Shown: positions 46,994 through 57,959 of the stretch, in pieces
Layout: the number at the start of each line of letters is the position of its first letter
Position numbering within the stretch: position 1 is the first letter of the stretch
Assembly: GCA_950106755.1 (NCBI GenBank)
Contig: OX467087.1
Location: 22,882,047 to 22,946,046, forward strand
Reading direction: 5' to 3'
Length of the DNA: 64,000 bases
Source of the DNA: Climacium dendroides
Taxonomy: Eukaryota; Streptophyta; Bryopsida; Hypnales; Climaciaceae
Notes under the pieces: generated by a model
The model's database searches: none
Told to the model about the DNA's origin: nothing
The model's input: only the letters and a program-made list of their open reading frames with translations
Position numbers and translations under genes: made by a program

Positions 46994-49900
46994 TATTCCC
47001 TCACCCCTTTTGTACACTCCTTCATCCTATCTCACTCCTCTCCTTCACTCCTCTTTATTTTCTATCTTCTCCCTCCCCTTACACCCCCCTCTTTCCTCTC
47101 CCCACTCTCAATTCATTCTTCCAACTCAACTCCCCTCTTTTTTGATAAATTTTTTTCTCTTGATGTGGTAGCAAACTAGGAAGAAAAAAATTAGTAGAAG
47201 GGGAGACAAGGACACAAGGAAGAGAATTAGCAAAGCAAAAAATAGGAAAGAAAGGATAGAGAAACAAACTTCATGAAACGACGCAAAATATGCATTAGAA
47301 ACTCTCAAAACTTAGAAGGAAAATGATGGTTGATGAGAGAATCAAGATTAGTAGAAGGGAGAGATTAAGAAGTAGCACGAGAAATTCTACAAAAAATAGT
47401 TGAAAACCATTGACAAAAGAAATTGATGCCCAAATAGTCAATAAAATTACAAAATAGTGGTTAGAAAATTCTAGAATATTTAAGTCAACGATTAGAAAAT
47501 TCAAAGTAGTAAAGATATTAGTGGAAGGGAAGAAAGAGGTGAAAAGAGAAAGTTGGAAGGATAGAACAATAGTTTACGTTGACTTTGAAAAAACAAAACA
47601 AAACAACTATAAAAAAAATTATTTATATTTATAATAAAAAAATGGACTTAGCAGAGAACTTCAAAGAGGCTCAAGAAAACCATTTTGAAGAAGTGAGCTC
47701 CAAGGTACTCTTCTAAACTTTTTTTCTCCCATTAATTAGCAAAATTAAGTGAGGTCGAGGCCTAGAAGCAAGTCAGACCTATAGGATTAAAATTCAGATC
47801 ACTTTTGAATTTAGAATCCCATAGTATATGCTTTGAGGTTTCCAAAAACATAAAATACTTAGAAATCAGAGTTAATTTGAAAAAAATATTAGTAGATGAA
47901 GTTTAAGAGTCATAGGAGATGAAAATTAGTCAATTTCATTCAAAAAGAATGAGAATGGACACTTAGATAGAGTTAGAAACCCGAAGGTCAAAAGTGAAAT
48001 TGCAAATTAATTTTGAATTTTAGATTGGTAGAAAACCACAGATGAAGTTTGAAGTACCAATTAGCGATCAAATTTCATCCACTCATAACTTTCACTAGGA
48101 AAGTCCAAATCTAGAGTTCTAAACTTGAGTAGAAGTTATTAGTGTAGAGCCAAGGTTTAAAATTAGCAAACAATTGGAATAGGAAAAGAATTAAAAAAAA
48201 AGTAGATGAAGTTTAGATAGCTTCTTAAAGGCTCCAACTTCATCTGGTTATAACTTCTTGTACGATTCTCCAAATCTTACAAGACTCACGTTTTTAGAAA
48301 TGGCATGAGTTGAACTACAATTTAGGTGAGTTAAATTTAGACTATAGATCCTTTCATTAGAAAACCACAATGACTTAAAGACTGTGTTGTTTAGAATTAA
48401 TTTTTGCAATTAGGATAATTTTAGTGATTTTCTTTGAACTTTAGGAAGTTAGAAAAGATCCATTGTTTAGAAGGCTCAATGGACAACACATCAACGCTTA
48501 GGCACTCAATAGTTTAAAATCCAAACATAAATAAAGAACCTGGTTGTGCTAGATTATTTACCAAGGGTGGGTAAATAAGCGCTCACACATCCTAAGCTAA
48601 AAATGGAGTTTGTTCACTTTGTCTTTATCTGGCAACATAAAAAGGTTCACAAGAAGTCAAAATAAAACTTTCAAAACTTTTATCTTTCTGCTCTTATAGA
48701 AAATATTTTTGCCAATATGAATAGATTTGATTCATTCTATTTGAATTAGTAATAAGAAAGTTTTAGACAATCTTTTCTTCAAGCAATTTAAACATACTTG
48801 AAAAAATAACTTGTAGTATTCATTATTTAATGCAATTTTCACAATTTTTCAAAAAACAAAGTTCATCAAGGTTTAGCTAGCTTACTAGAACAATCTCACC
48901 ATCGGAATTAATGATTTCTAATTCTAGCTTATTAATAATTTAGTTTTTCCTTCAATCTCATATCTATTTTTGTTTAATAATTATTTAAAGAATAAAAATC
49001 AAGTGCATTTGTTTCCTTTTAGGCTTTCAACTCAATACTTCAACATCAAATTCAAAATTCAAAATGTTTAGTGCAAAAATTTTAAGCTAAGAAGATTCAA
49101 AGCTCCAAAATCTAGTTAAGTATGGTGCAAAAAATCTAGATTTCTTCACTTTAAATGCAAATATCTTGCAAACCACACTATCAAAGTTCTTCTATAGATT
49201 CTTTTATATACTAGTCTATCATGAAATCCTATTATTAGATAGGCAAAAAAAATTATGAAGATTTTTGTACTTTGCAAAATTTTAAGTGTTTTTTGATGAA
49301 AAATGCCTTGGGAACTTATGGGTTAAAAAAGAGCATCTTTCACCAAGTGTAGTGTTTTCCTTATGAACAATTTTTTGCTAATTGGCTACAATCAAAAGAT
49401 GTTGGTTATTTTTTGTAAGAAAAATTTGTATTTTTGTTGGACAAACTAGTTTAGATTATTACTATATTTTAAGACCAAGAGCCAAATTTTACCTAAGTAT
49501 TACCTCCCCTAAATAGTGAAATTAGGTTGCCCCTTACAAATTCTCAACATTTGATACTATATAAATATTTATTTTTAGTGTATAAGAATGCACTCCTTTT
49601 GAATCAAAATGATAGTATTATAATTGGAACTCATGAACCTCCTTGAGTACAAATAGTAATATCTATTGAAATATCTATTGACTTAGATAGCTTCTAAAGT
49701 AACTTTCTTGGGAAATGACAACCTAGTTTCACTATTTAGTGTAGTTTTGATATAGATACTAGTAGAACCTTTCTAAAGCAATAGGTCTAGGCCCAATCTG
49801 ACATATTACATTATAATGTTTGTATGTGGCTCAAGTCAAGACTAACAATCAATATTTTATGATAGAGATTTATTGACTTATAGAGTAATTGACTTAGAGA

Positions 49901-50506
49901 AGTTCTATAGTTCTATTTGTATGACCAAGTATCACATCCACTTGTTAAAATTTGATTATTTGTTTGTTACATTGAGATCTTTTGGACCATGCGTCTTCAA
50001 GTTGCATGCTTGATACAATAAAAAATCTCTGATTGAGGAGGGGTGCACAGGCTTTGTTTTGTGGCATTTCAATTCATTGCAAAAAAATATTGAATTTGAA
50101 AGTTTTTATGAATTAAAAAAAATATATATTTTTATTTTGACCATAGCAACTACACATGATACACTAGTGAGTATTGAAAAAACAACTAGCTACTTCTTCG
50201 TAATGATAAACAAGATGTGTAAACCCCAGAGAATCACCTACAAAAATCATATATTAAGAAAAGTTGGATTGATTATAAAGATATTTTTTTATTAATTGTC
50301 TTTATTTCTAAAATCTTGAAAAGAAGTACAAGTAGAACTTCTATTAGTGCATAGTATTGGGACTATACACTAAGAGAGGATTATACATTTAGAAAGATGT
50401 AATAAATGGCTACCTAACAGATGTCAACTTCCAAATTGACTCCACCTAAAAACTCCATTATTGAAAGTTACACACAAAAAGAGTATGTAGAAAGAAAGGT
50501 TCATAC
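46994..50506. other. AT-rich, repeat-derived stretch, no gene
   Basis: Long pyrimidine-rich (46.99-47.15 kb) and purine-rich (47.2-47.6 kb) runs make open frames by composition only. From 47.9 to 48.4 kb ATAACTT-type words resemble those at 15.8-16.5 kb. An R1 copy covers 48.6-49.3 kb. Confidence 0.45.
48590..49340 (+). repeat. Dispersed repeat R1, diverged copy
   Basis: Aligns with 61880-62560 and 11720-12250: GATTCATTCTATTTG, ACTTGTAG-ATTCATT, TTACTAGAACAATCTCACCAT and TTTTTTGATGAAAAA-like words follow in the same order. No reading frame. Confidence 0.55.
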
Positions 50507-50818
50507 CAAAGTTTAAACCCTACGGTTTGTCAACAATTATCATGTGATATCAATGTTTCATGGGTTCACACGTTAATTACAATTTATCGCATCATTACAA
50601 TGCATTACTTCACACCATTATTGCATTGTTACAATGCATTATTTCAATGCATTACTTCACATCATTATTGCATTGTTACAATGCATTATTTGCAACTACA
50701 TTGTAACAATGCAAAGTAATGCATTGTATTGATATGATAAATTATAATTAACGTGTGAACTCGTGAAACAACGATAACCACATGATAAGTATTGACAAAC
50801 CGTAGGGTTTAAACTTTG
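50507..50818. mobile_element. 312-bp foldback element
   Basis: The left arm starts CAAAGTTTAAACCCTACGG and the right arm is its complement, with pairing continuing through GTTTGTCAA and TTCACACGTTAAT. The central part repeats ATTGCATTGTTACAATGCATT, itself palindromic. No convincing target duplication was found (flanks CATAC and TGATG). Probably a MITE of unknown superfamily. Confidence 0.75.
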
Positions 50819-50819
50819 T

Positions 50820-52200
50820 GATGTTCTCTATGTAAAATGTTTCGTTTTTTTAATTAATTTTGTGTGTATTTAAATGATAGATCCTTCAAATCATAATTGT
50901 GTAAGTTGAATGTTACTTTAAATTAGTAAGCTTAAAATGATGACGATTTTCTAGAAAAGTATTGGTCTTAACATCTTTTGTGCATGTGTCTTGGTTAATA
51001 TGCATTCAATTGCACCATAGTCAATGTTGTAGTTATCAATTGTACTTTGTAGTGTTTAGATTCCATATTCAATAGGAAATTTTCTTTTATTCTCCACAAA
51101 TTGTTGGACTTATCCTAAAACTTTGAAAATCTAGACAATCTACAAAATCCTTACATCCAACAAAGTCTAAAAAAATGTGTTAATTAGCTAATGGATAACA
51201 ATTATTCATTGTATCTCATAAATTCATTAGTATAAAAATCATGGATTGTTTTTTTTCAATTTTGAAAAGGTGGTTGAATAATTTCTTTGCACAAAAAGAG
51301 CCATTTGGATTTTGGATTTATAATGTGCAATGTAAATTTGAAAAGAGATGCTTAAATAAACTAAGTGAAAAAAAGGTTTACAAGAAAAATAAAGTTGAAA
51401 CCACTCATTGATTATATAATAGATTCTTTGTAAAGTAGATATTCTATTCTATTTATATAAAAATATTTGAATGTGCAACATTGACAGTCAAAATGTAAAT
51501 ACTAATAACTATTTCCTTCGTCCCAAAATGGTCTTCCTATTGGCATGAATTTATTGTCCCATAATGATTTTTTGTAGTGATTTAGGAGAAAGGGACTATA
51601 TAGTTTACAAACAAAATTTAGAAAAGCTAAATCTTGCCATGGCACTTGACATCTACAAAACATTCAAACACCATTGACACCACTAATGTGGTGCAAATCC
51701 AAAATTGATAGGAACCCTAAAGAAACTTTGAAATTTATGAAAAGAGCTCAACCAAGAAAACTAGACATGTGAAAATTCTAAACCAACTGTAAACCCTTCA
51801 AGTTTGAAGTTCTTAGTGCATAGGATATGGTTCCCATGAGTAGTTCTACAAGCTACCACTCAAATAAAATTCAACTAAAAGGATTGTCATTTGCCTAAAT
51901 TTCTATATTATTTTTAGCCTTAATCCAAAACATTGTACTCAACAAGAAGATCATTTTGGGATGGTGGTAGTACAATAATGACTTAATTTATGTTGAACCT
52001 AACCTTTAGGTAGGATATAAAGTGGACCTAAGTAATACTACCTTGGGCACAAAGATACAATTGGTAAAGCAAGATCAAATTTGCCCACTTCTTTCACAAG
52101 GGAAGAGTCTTATGACTATGGCCTTGCTAGTGATCGTGGTCAGCAAGTCAATCCTCCCAACCTTTTTGTGCGATAAATTGTGTAGTCGTGGGCCTCATGT
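50820..52200. other. AT-rich stretch, no gene
   Basis: I see no supported coding sequence, RNA gene or clear repeat here. Confidence 0.5.
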
Positions 52201-52202
52201 TC

Positions 52203-52439
52203 GGCCAGAGAGAACTGACCCCCTCATTGCCTCGGCCAGGGTTAATTGTGAAAAAAAGCCTCCTATTTTTTTGCCATTATTTTTTATTTTTCTACATCGA
52301 CCCTAGCTAATTTGGGGCCGTTGATTGCAAATCTAAATTCAGTTTTTGCAAAATTATTCATCTGATTGCAGATAAAAAATTCCACAGCGTTTTCTCCAGG
52401 GTTAAAATGGGGCAATGAGGGGGTTAGTTCACCCTGGCC
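52203..52439. mobile_element. 237-bp MULE-like MITE with 9-bp target duplication
   Basis: The ends are GGCCAGAGAGAACTGACCCC and the complement of GGCCAGGGTGAACTAACCCC; similarity runs for about 29 bp with four mismatches. The direct repeat CTCATGTTC is exact at 52194-52202 and 52440-52448, the 9-bp size typical of Mutator-like elements. Related copies lie at 8914-9111 and 9286-9400. Confidence 0.85.
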
Positions 52440-53177
52440 CTCATGTTCTGCCCTCCTTTAAGGTAAACTATCCATTACCATTTGCTTTCCAATTCCATTA
52501 GTAGGCCAGTTTAATTCTGTCACCTAACTTTGTACCCAATTCCTTTAGAAAAACATCCAAATCTGTTCTATTTATGGCAAAATCAGAAATTTTATGACAA
52601 CAATGGATAATGTGTCATTCCATTAATGGTGAATACTTAGTACTTGACTTGGGTGGTTATGGGTTGGTTTAAGGGATGTTTATGACTCTAGTCTATAGGT
52701 GGTGTTGTAATTTTAGGACAGACCACTTCAAAAGCTCACAAGAAATTACAATTATTAATAAAAAATTTATAATTTCACTTGGATTTGATTTGTGAAACAT
52801 GCGCACACCTCTAAAAAAATATGTGCCCCTCTTGAAGTTGGCCCCAACATATTCAGATTGCAAATCATGGTGGTAATAGGCTTGTCTCCCTTATATTGAC
52901 CCTCCGCCAACACGTCATTCCTCTTTCTCCTTCCGGAAGGGAGTGCATCGTTGTGAACGAAATTCAAAACAGAAACCAATTGCAGTTTCAAATACTGAAA
53001 GCAGAATACTTCAGGCGTCCCAATGTGGACGATGGCTCTTTTGTGACATGATGGAGTGCTAGAGTTTGGGCCTCGCTTCGCCTCGCTGTGAGTGTTCTAC
53101 AACGAGTCGAGCAAGCTGGTTGTTGAATGGAGCACGGTTGAAGTAGCTGATATTTCTTGAGCCGCGGACTAGCGGTC

Positions 53178-54880
53178 ATGGACCAGCGCTTTGCCTTCTC
53201 TCCTGTCGAGTTGGCCTGGGTCAAGACTGTGCAGTTTGGCATCATCAGTCCCGATGAAATTGTGAGTTTGGAAACCGATTTCCAGTCCATGTGTTGACTT
53301 CTTTTTCTTCATACTCTGGGATTGCCCGTTGATGTTACAAGTACGAAATTGCGGCTCTGCGTACTTGCCGATACGGCTAGATTGTAGAAAACGATTCTAC
53401 CGCCTTATGACCTAATCTTGATCTACACTCTTTTTGGTGCTCCCTTCCACAATATAAAAATTCTTGAGTTCGCGATATGCTTAAGAAATCTTTCACACAG
53501 TTGAATAAAAGCCGGTAATGAGAGGGAAGCAGAAGTGCTGATGGTCTCGGACATAGCGCTACGGTTTGGATTTATTCTACAAGCTTGTGTCTGCTCCTCT
53601 CAGCTCAGATAATGAGGCTCAAACCATGTTTAGAGTTGGGTCGGATATCCTTGCACTGACTGCTTGTGCCTCTCGCAACAGCGGCAAATGTCCGTATGTA
53701 AAATAGAGAGCTGCGGGGGTCTCAGTGACCCCCGCTTGGGTACAATCGACTGGCACGCCAGGTGTGAGGCGGAATGCCTAGGTCATTTTGGTCATCTGGA
53801 GCTCGCAAAGCCTATGTTTCACATTGTTTTTCTGAAGACGGTGCTGTCCATCTTGCGGGATTGCTCCAGGTTTCTTGCGGATGAGGTTGGTCATTTTGGT
53901 CATTACTCCTCTTCATTTGGTCACCAGTGTCTATGGTTATGGAAGACTTCTTCTTGTGGTTAGGGTATGTTCAAATTGAGACTTGATATGAAAAAAATAT
54001 ATATTCTGAATGTACAGGAAGATCATCGTTTCAAGCAAGCAAAGAAAGTTCGTAATCCGGAGCACAGGTTGAAGAAAGTGCTGGATTGCTGAAAAGGCAA
54101 AACCAAGTGTGACCGCAGGCGATGAAATCGACGAGAATGATACGCATTACGGTGAAGAAACCGAGAAGAAGAAGTCGCCTCACTACAAGAGAAAGCAGTG
54201 ATTGCAACAGAGTTGCAATTCATTAGCAATGGTTTTGCAGTGGATTGATGTGTAATGGAACTTAGTTTGGATCTTAGAAAAGAAATAATCCATTGCAAAA
54301 GCATTGCAAATTTGTAATCAATGAATGGTAAAAGTCTTGGACAAAGAATCCATGCTATAGTATTCTAAAAGTGTTGTAAATTGAAAATGCAAAATCATGT
54401 AAGAAACTATTGCAAAAGTGTTGCAATAATCATTGCAAAGAAATATGTAATTACATATAATCAATACGATTCTTAGATTTGGGAGTCTCAAATCTAACTG
54501 AAATGTAGATTTCAAGTTTCAATCTCAATAATTTGTAAATTTTAGAATTTTCATCTAGACAATTTCTAGATTTTAATAGTCTGTAATATTACATACTATA
54601 AAATTTTATAGATTCTGAACTACACCAAATCTTGAAATGGATGGAATTTACTGTTGTAGATTTTGAACTCTTATCTGTTCAACCTCATAGTACCCTTGAC
54701 TATCAATATGGGACATTGCAAACGCTAGTGTAGATGTACCGTTGCATACACTGCAAAACCATTGCAAAGTCATTAAAAAAAGATTGCGGGCATTGCAAAA
54801 ACCATTGCAGAAACTGTTGCAAACTGTACACTCTCTTGTAGTGCCTCGAGGAAAGGAAGCAATTGTGCAATTTTGAGGAA
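53178..54880 (+). pseudogene. NRPB1: NRPB1 (RNA polymerase II largest subunit) 5' fragment, interrupted
   Basis: Exon 1 (53178-53261) reads MDQRFAFSPVELAWVK then VQFGIISPDEI, the known N-terminus of RPB1, and ends at a GTGAGT donor. Exon 2 (53682-53885, after CAACAG) gives RQMSV..GGLSDPRLGTID, AECLGHFGHLELAKP and FLKTVLSIL..FLADE. Exon 3 (from 54018 after TGTACAG) gives EDHRFKQAKKVRNP and LKKVLDC. The copy is dead: exon 3 has TGA in place of a conserved Cys, then a one-base frame change. Exon 2 lacks part of the zinc-binding Cys cluster by in-frame deletion, and a 663-bp CACTA element splits exon 3 at 54181. Homology fades by about 54880, so only the N-terminal clamp region is present; the normal gene encodes well over 1500 residues. 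Confidence 0.88.
54181..54843. mobile_element. 663-bp non-autonomous CACTA element
   Basis: The termini are CACTACAAGAGA and TCTCTTGTAGTG with CCT at 54178-54180 and 54844-54846. The interior is rich in ATTGCAA and CATTGCAAAA words on both sides, resembling the subterminal repeats that bind CACTA transposase. It shares sequence with the element at 30693. It sits inside NRPB1-derived exon 3. Confidence 0.9.
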
Positions 54881-54959
54881 AGAATTTATTTGTAGCTCGC
54901 AATGACGTTTGACAACTGAGACCTACGTTTTTTTGTTTTTTGTTTTTTGCGTGCAATAG

Positions 54960-56117
54960 GTTGTCCTGCAACAGAGGCCGAAGAGGCGGGAAAAGCTTCA
55001 GCCTGCGATGGCTGTCCAAACCAGCAAATATGTGCTACTGCTCCGAAAGGACCCGATCCAGGTATATTTTTTTCTTTCGGGGACTAATTGTAATTGTAAT
55101 TGTAATTAGGTCAAATCTGTTGCAACAAGTTGTGCTTAATCGGTTGACTCTTTCCTTTGTCTTTTAGAAATACTCAAGAGTCAACTCAAATTTGGGATTA
55201 AATTTGTTAGGTTGAACCATGTATGTGACAATGGTGTCACTGACAGTCTTTTTGATAGAGCTTCATGTTTCAAGTATCGTACTTCAGTTTAGTTTTGCAG
55301 TTTTGTCACCCCACAGAGATGATCACATTGATGTGATCCTGACCCCGAAAGTTTTGTTGCCAGTTCAAAATGGAGATTACAGTTGTTCGATTGGATCAAA
55401 TATACGAGAATGGTGTTGGGGACAGTCTTTGTGATAGGGTTACGCGGTTCCTGTGTTGTTCATCAGTTTGGTTTTGCTGTTACCCTACTGAGATGAGCCC
55501 GCTGATTTGAATCTGACTGCGAGTTTTGCAGATCTGGTAGCCATTGAGGAGCGCATGCATTCTGTGAATCACAAAAGTCTGGTACTGTCTGAAAAAGGTG
55601 GGGTAGGCAAGAGCACTTTCACTGCGCAACTCTCATTTGCACTCGCAAGGCTCGACAAACAGGTCGGGCTTCTGGACATTGACATTTGCGGACCGAGTAT
55701 TCCAAAGATGTTAGGATTGGAGGGTTAAGAGATTCATCAAAAAATCCTAGGCTCGTGTATGTGGAAGACAATCTGGGGATGATGTCCATCGGATTCATAT
55801 ATGTTGCCAGACCCATACGAAGCCGCGATTTGGCGAGGACTGCGGAAGAACGGCTTGATCAAGCAGTTCGTGAAGGATGTGGACTGGGGAAATTTGGACT
55901 ACCTGGTGGTGGATGCTCCCCCGGGCACTTCGGATGAACACATCTCGATCATGCATACTTGAAGGTCAGCAACGTCGACAGAGCCATCATTGTCACCACT
56001 CCGCAGGAAGTCTCTCTGATTGACGTGCAGAAAGAGATCAATTTCTGTAATAAGGTCGGGATCAAGGTGCTTGAAGTGGTGGAAAACATGAGGGAGCTGC
56101 GTCAGAGCGTCGAGTAT
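54960..56117 (+). pseudogene. NBP35: NBP35-type Fe-S scaffold P-loop ATPase fragment
   Basis: Exon 54960-55061 begins at [10 protein letters not shown] and keeps the N-terminal cluster motif C-X13-C-X2-C-X5-C, then ATAPKGPDP; donor GTATAT. After a 470-bp intron, the next exon (55532) gives [27 protein letters not shown] (Walker A) and [17 protein letters not shown]. Damage follows: TAA replaces a Gln codon at 55726, then a frame change near 55755, a four-base insertion near 55800 and a one-base deletion near 55955. The remaining pieces still read [13 protein letters not shown] and [21 protein letters not shown] up to VENM. The first exon and the C-terminal third are absent. The normal protein assembles cytosolic Fe-S clusters; this copy cannot. 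Confidence 0.9.
55206..55530 (+). repeat. Tandem duplication within the NBP35 intron
   Basis: Two halves (about 55206-55360 and 55388-55530) share GACAGTCTTT(T/G)TGATAG, TTCAGTTT(A/G)GTTTTGC and CAGAGATGA-like words in the same order. The second half provides the acceptor TTTTGCAG used by the following exon, and the first half carries a similar TTTTGCAG. Confidence 0.65.
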
Positions 56118-56875
56118 AAAACCATGCATTTGCTTTCAAGTTTCGTTCCCCAATGTCAAGTTCCCCGGTGTTCCCCAGACGAGGCCCCGAAGTTTCCCGT
56201 CAGGGGAGCGTCACCATTTTTAGACGGGGCCCATTTAAAATGAAACTGACCGTAAGAATAAGGTAGGATGCTCTAAAAGCGACCATTTAAGGGCTACTCC
56301 GCCTTTTTCATAGGTCTTCATATAAAAAGTATTTTTATATCATTTTTCAGAGAAAGAAAAATAGACATGGAACGTAACACAAGTGGTTTTGTATTTTTCC
56401 AAGCATTTTGAATTACTTATCAATTTTCAAAGATTAAGGACATAGGCACCTATTTGTGACTGTAGGCCTCCCCAAATCTATCCACTTGCAACTTCTAAAG
56501 AGATGTGCAGATTCAAAGACCATAATTGGCTCTTGCAATAGAAAAATAAATTTTCCTAGATGCATTCAATTGCTAAAGTGATCTATTCAAGGATCACTCA
56601 TCTCCATTACGCCCCTAAAACTAGGGTCACACTACCTTAATGGACTGCGGGTTTCCAAGCCTCCAGAGTGGATGTCGATTTACCACCAAAGAAACAAAAC
56701 AAAATAACTGGTCAGCGCTGAAAAAATTTCTCGCCGAAGAATATCCTGACTGTGAGTAAGCTTACGTAATACTCAGTACAGTAGCGTGCTCACGAGTCTG
56801 CATGCATGAAATCAGGAGCGTTCCTCCACATGGCGTCATACAACCTTCTGTGCCGTGGTCGCCCGGGTGGCTCGC

Positions 56876-57600
56876 GTCGTGCTAGAGAGGAGAGAGAAAA
56901 CGAACTCCGGGTCTCTAACTTTTACTGCAACTCTAGGTCCTGGCCACAGCAAGGTCCCACTTCCTCCTTTAGGTGACAAAGTGTGGGCTTCCTATTTTTG
57001 AAGACAAAGAAAGGGACGATTCCAAAACGTACAAATTTTCGTAAATATCAAAAAATCAACACTGCAAGGGAAGTGAAAAGTTGCCCTCTATATCTTGGCC
57101 GGCGATCGCGTCCAGCTAACTAGAAAGAGGAGAGAGAAAACGAACTCCAGGTACTGTATCTGCGATCAGGAATGCAAGGCCCACAGTAAGGGCCCCGACT
57201 TCCGCTCCTTCAGTTGACAAAGTGTGGGTTTCATATATTTGTAACACAAAAAAAGGGACAGCTGAACTTTTGCTACCCCAAACGTACAGTTTTTTTGTAA
57301 ATATTAAAAATTCAACAGTGCAAGGGAAGTGAAAAGTTGCCTTTTGCGCCATGGTCGCCAGCGCAGCGCCTCGCGTTGAGCTAGAGAGAAGAGTAAAAAC
57401 GAACTCCAGGTCTCTGTGACCAGGTTAACTTTACGTACTGGAATGCAAGGTCCCACATCAAGGTCTCACTTCCTCCTTTAGTCGACAAAAGATGGGTTTC
57501 ATATTTTGAACACAAAAGAAGGGGACAAGTTTTGCTATCTTTAAAACGTCCAAAATTTCGTAAATATCAAAAAATCAGGAACAATCCTCCACATATATAT
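56876..57600 (+). repeat. Three tandem units of about 240 bp
   Basis: Each unit contains GAG..AAAACGAACTCC(G/A)GGT, then AAGG(T/C)CCCACTTCC, GACAAAG(T)GTGGG, an A-rich stretch with GTACA, TCGTAAATATCAAAAA-type sequence and GTGCAAGGGAAGTGAAAAGT. Starts are near 56876, 57118 and 57371. A fourth diverged copy is at 59570-59770. No gene is seen; the units may be a satellite or LTR-derived. Confidence 0.75.
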
Positions 57601-57642
57601 GTCACGAGTCAGTTTTCTGTAGTGGTACTCTTCTTTCTGATA

Positions 57643-57745
57643 CGGAATCGGAGAAAATTATCAGCTAGCTACGGAATCGGAGCTGGTAAGAGAGTCGAAT
57701 ACAAGTTTAAAAGCGGTCCCAAACCTGAGACGGAATCGGAGCTGG
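57643..57745 (+). repeat. Three copies of ACGGAATCGGAG
   Basis: The word ACGGAATCGGAG, twice extended by CTGGTAA, occurs near 57643, 57670 and 57732. The spacing is uneven and the function unknown. Confidence 0.5.
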
Positions 57746-57959
57746 TAATGTCACCACTTAGACTTTTATCACTGCAATATGTGAGTTACCATTCTATTAT
57801 ACGTTAAAATATAGTAGGGAGGGTGGAAAGTGAACCTTCGTACGGTTCTCAGAATCTCGCATTAGAGTTCTCTAGAAAAATGAATTAACAAAAGAAAAAA
57901 AGAAAAAACTGTTATGAAATAAGTAATGAGGCGGAAACAAACTTGTAACCCACAAACTT

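Noticed and set aside
47079..47504. Minus-strand frames of 60-69 codons
   Set aside because: They come from pyrimidine/purine-rich DNA and give hydrophobic low-complexity peptides.
50511..50521. TTTAAACCCTA resembling a plant telomere repeat
   Set aside because: Single occurrence within the foldback terminus; no TTTAGGG array follows.
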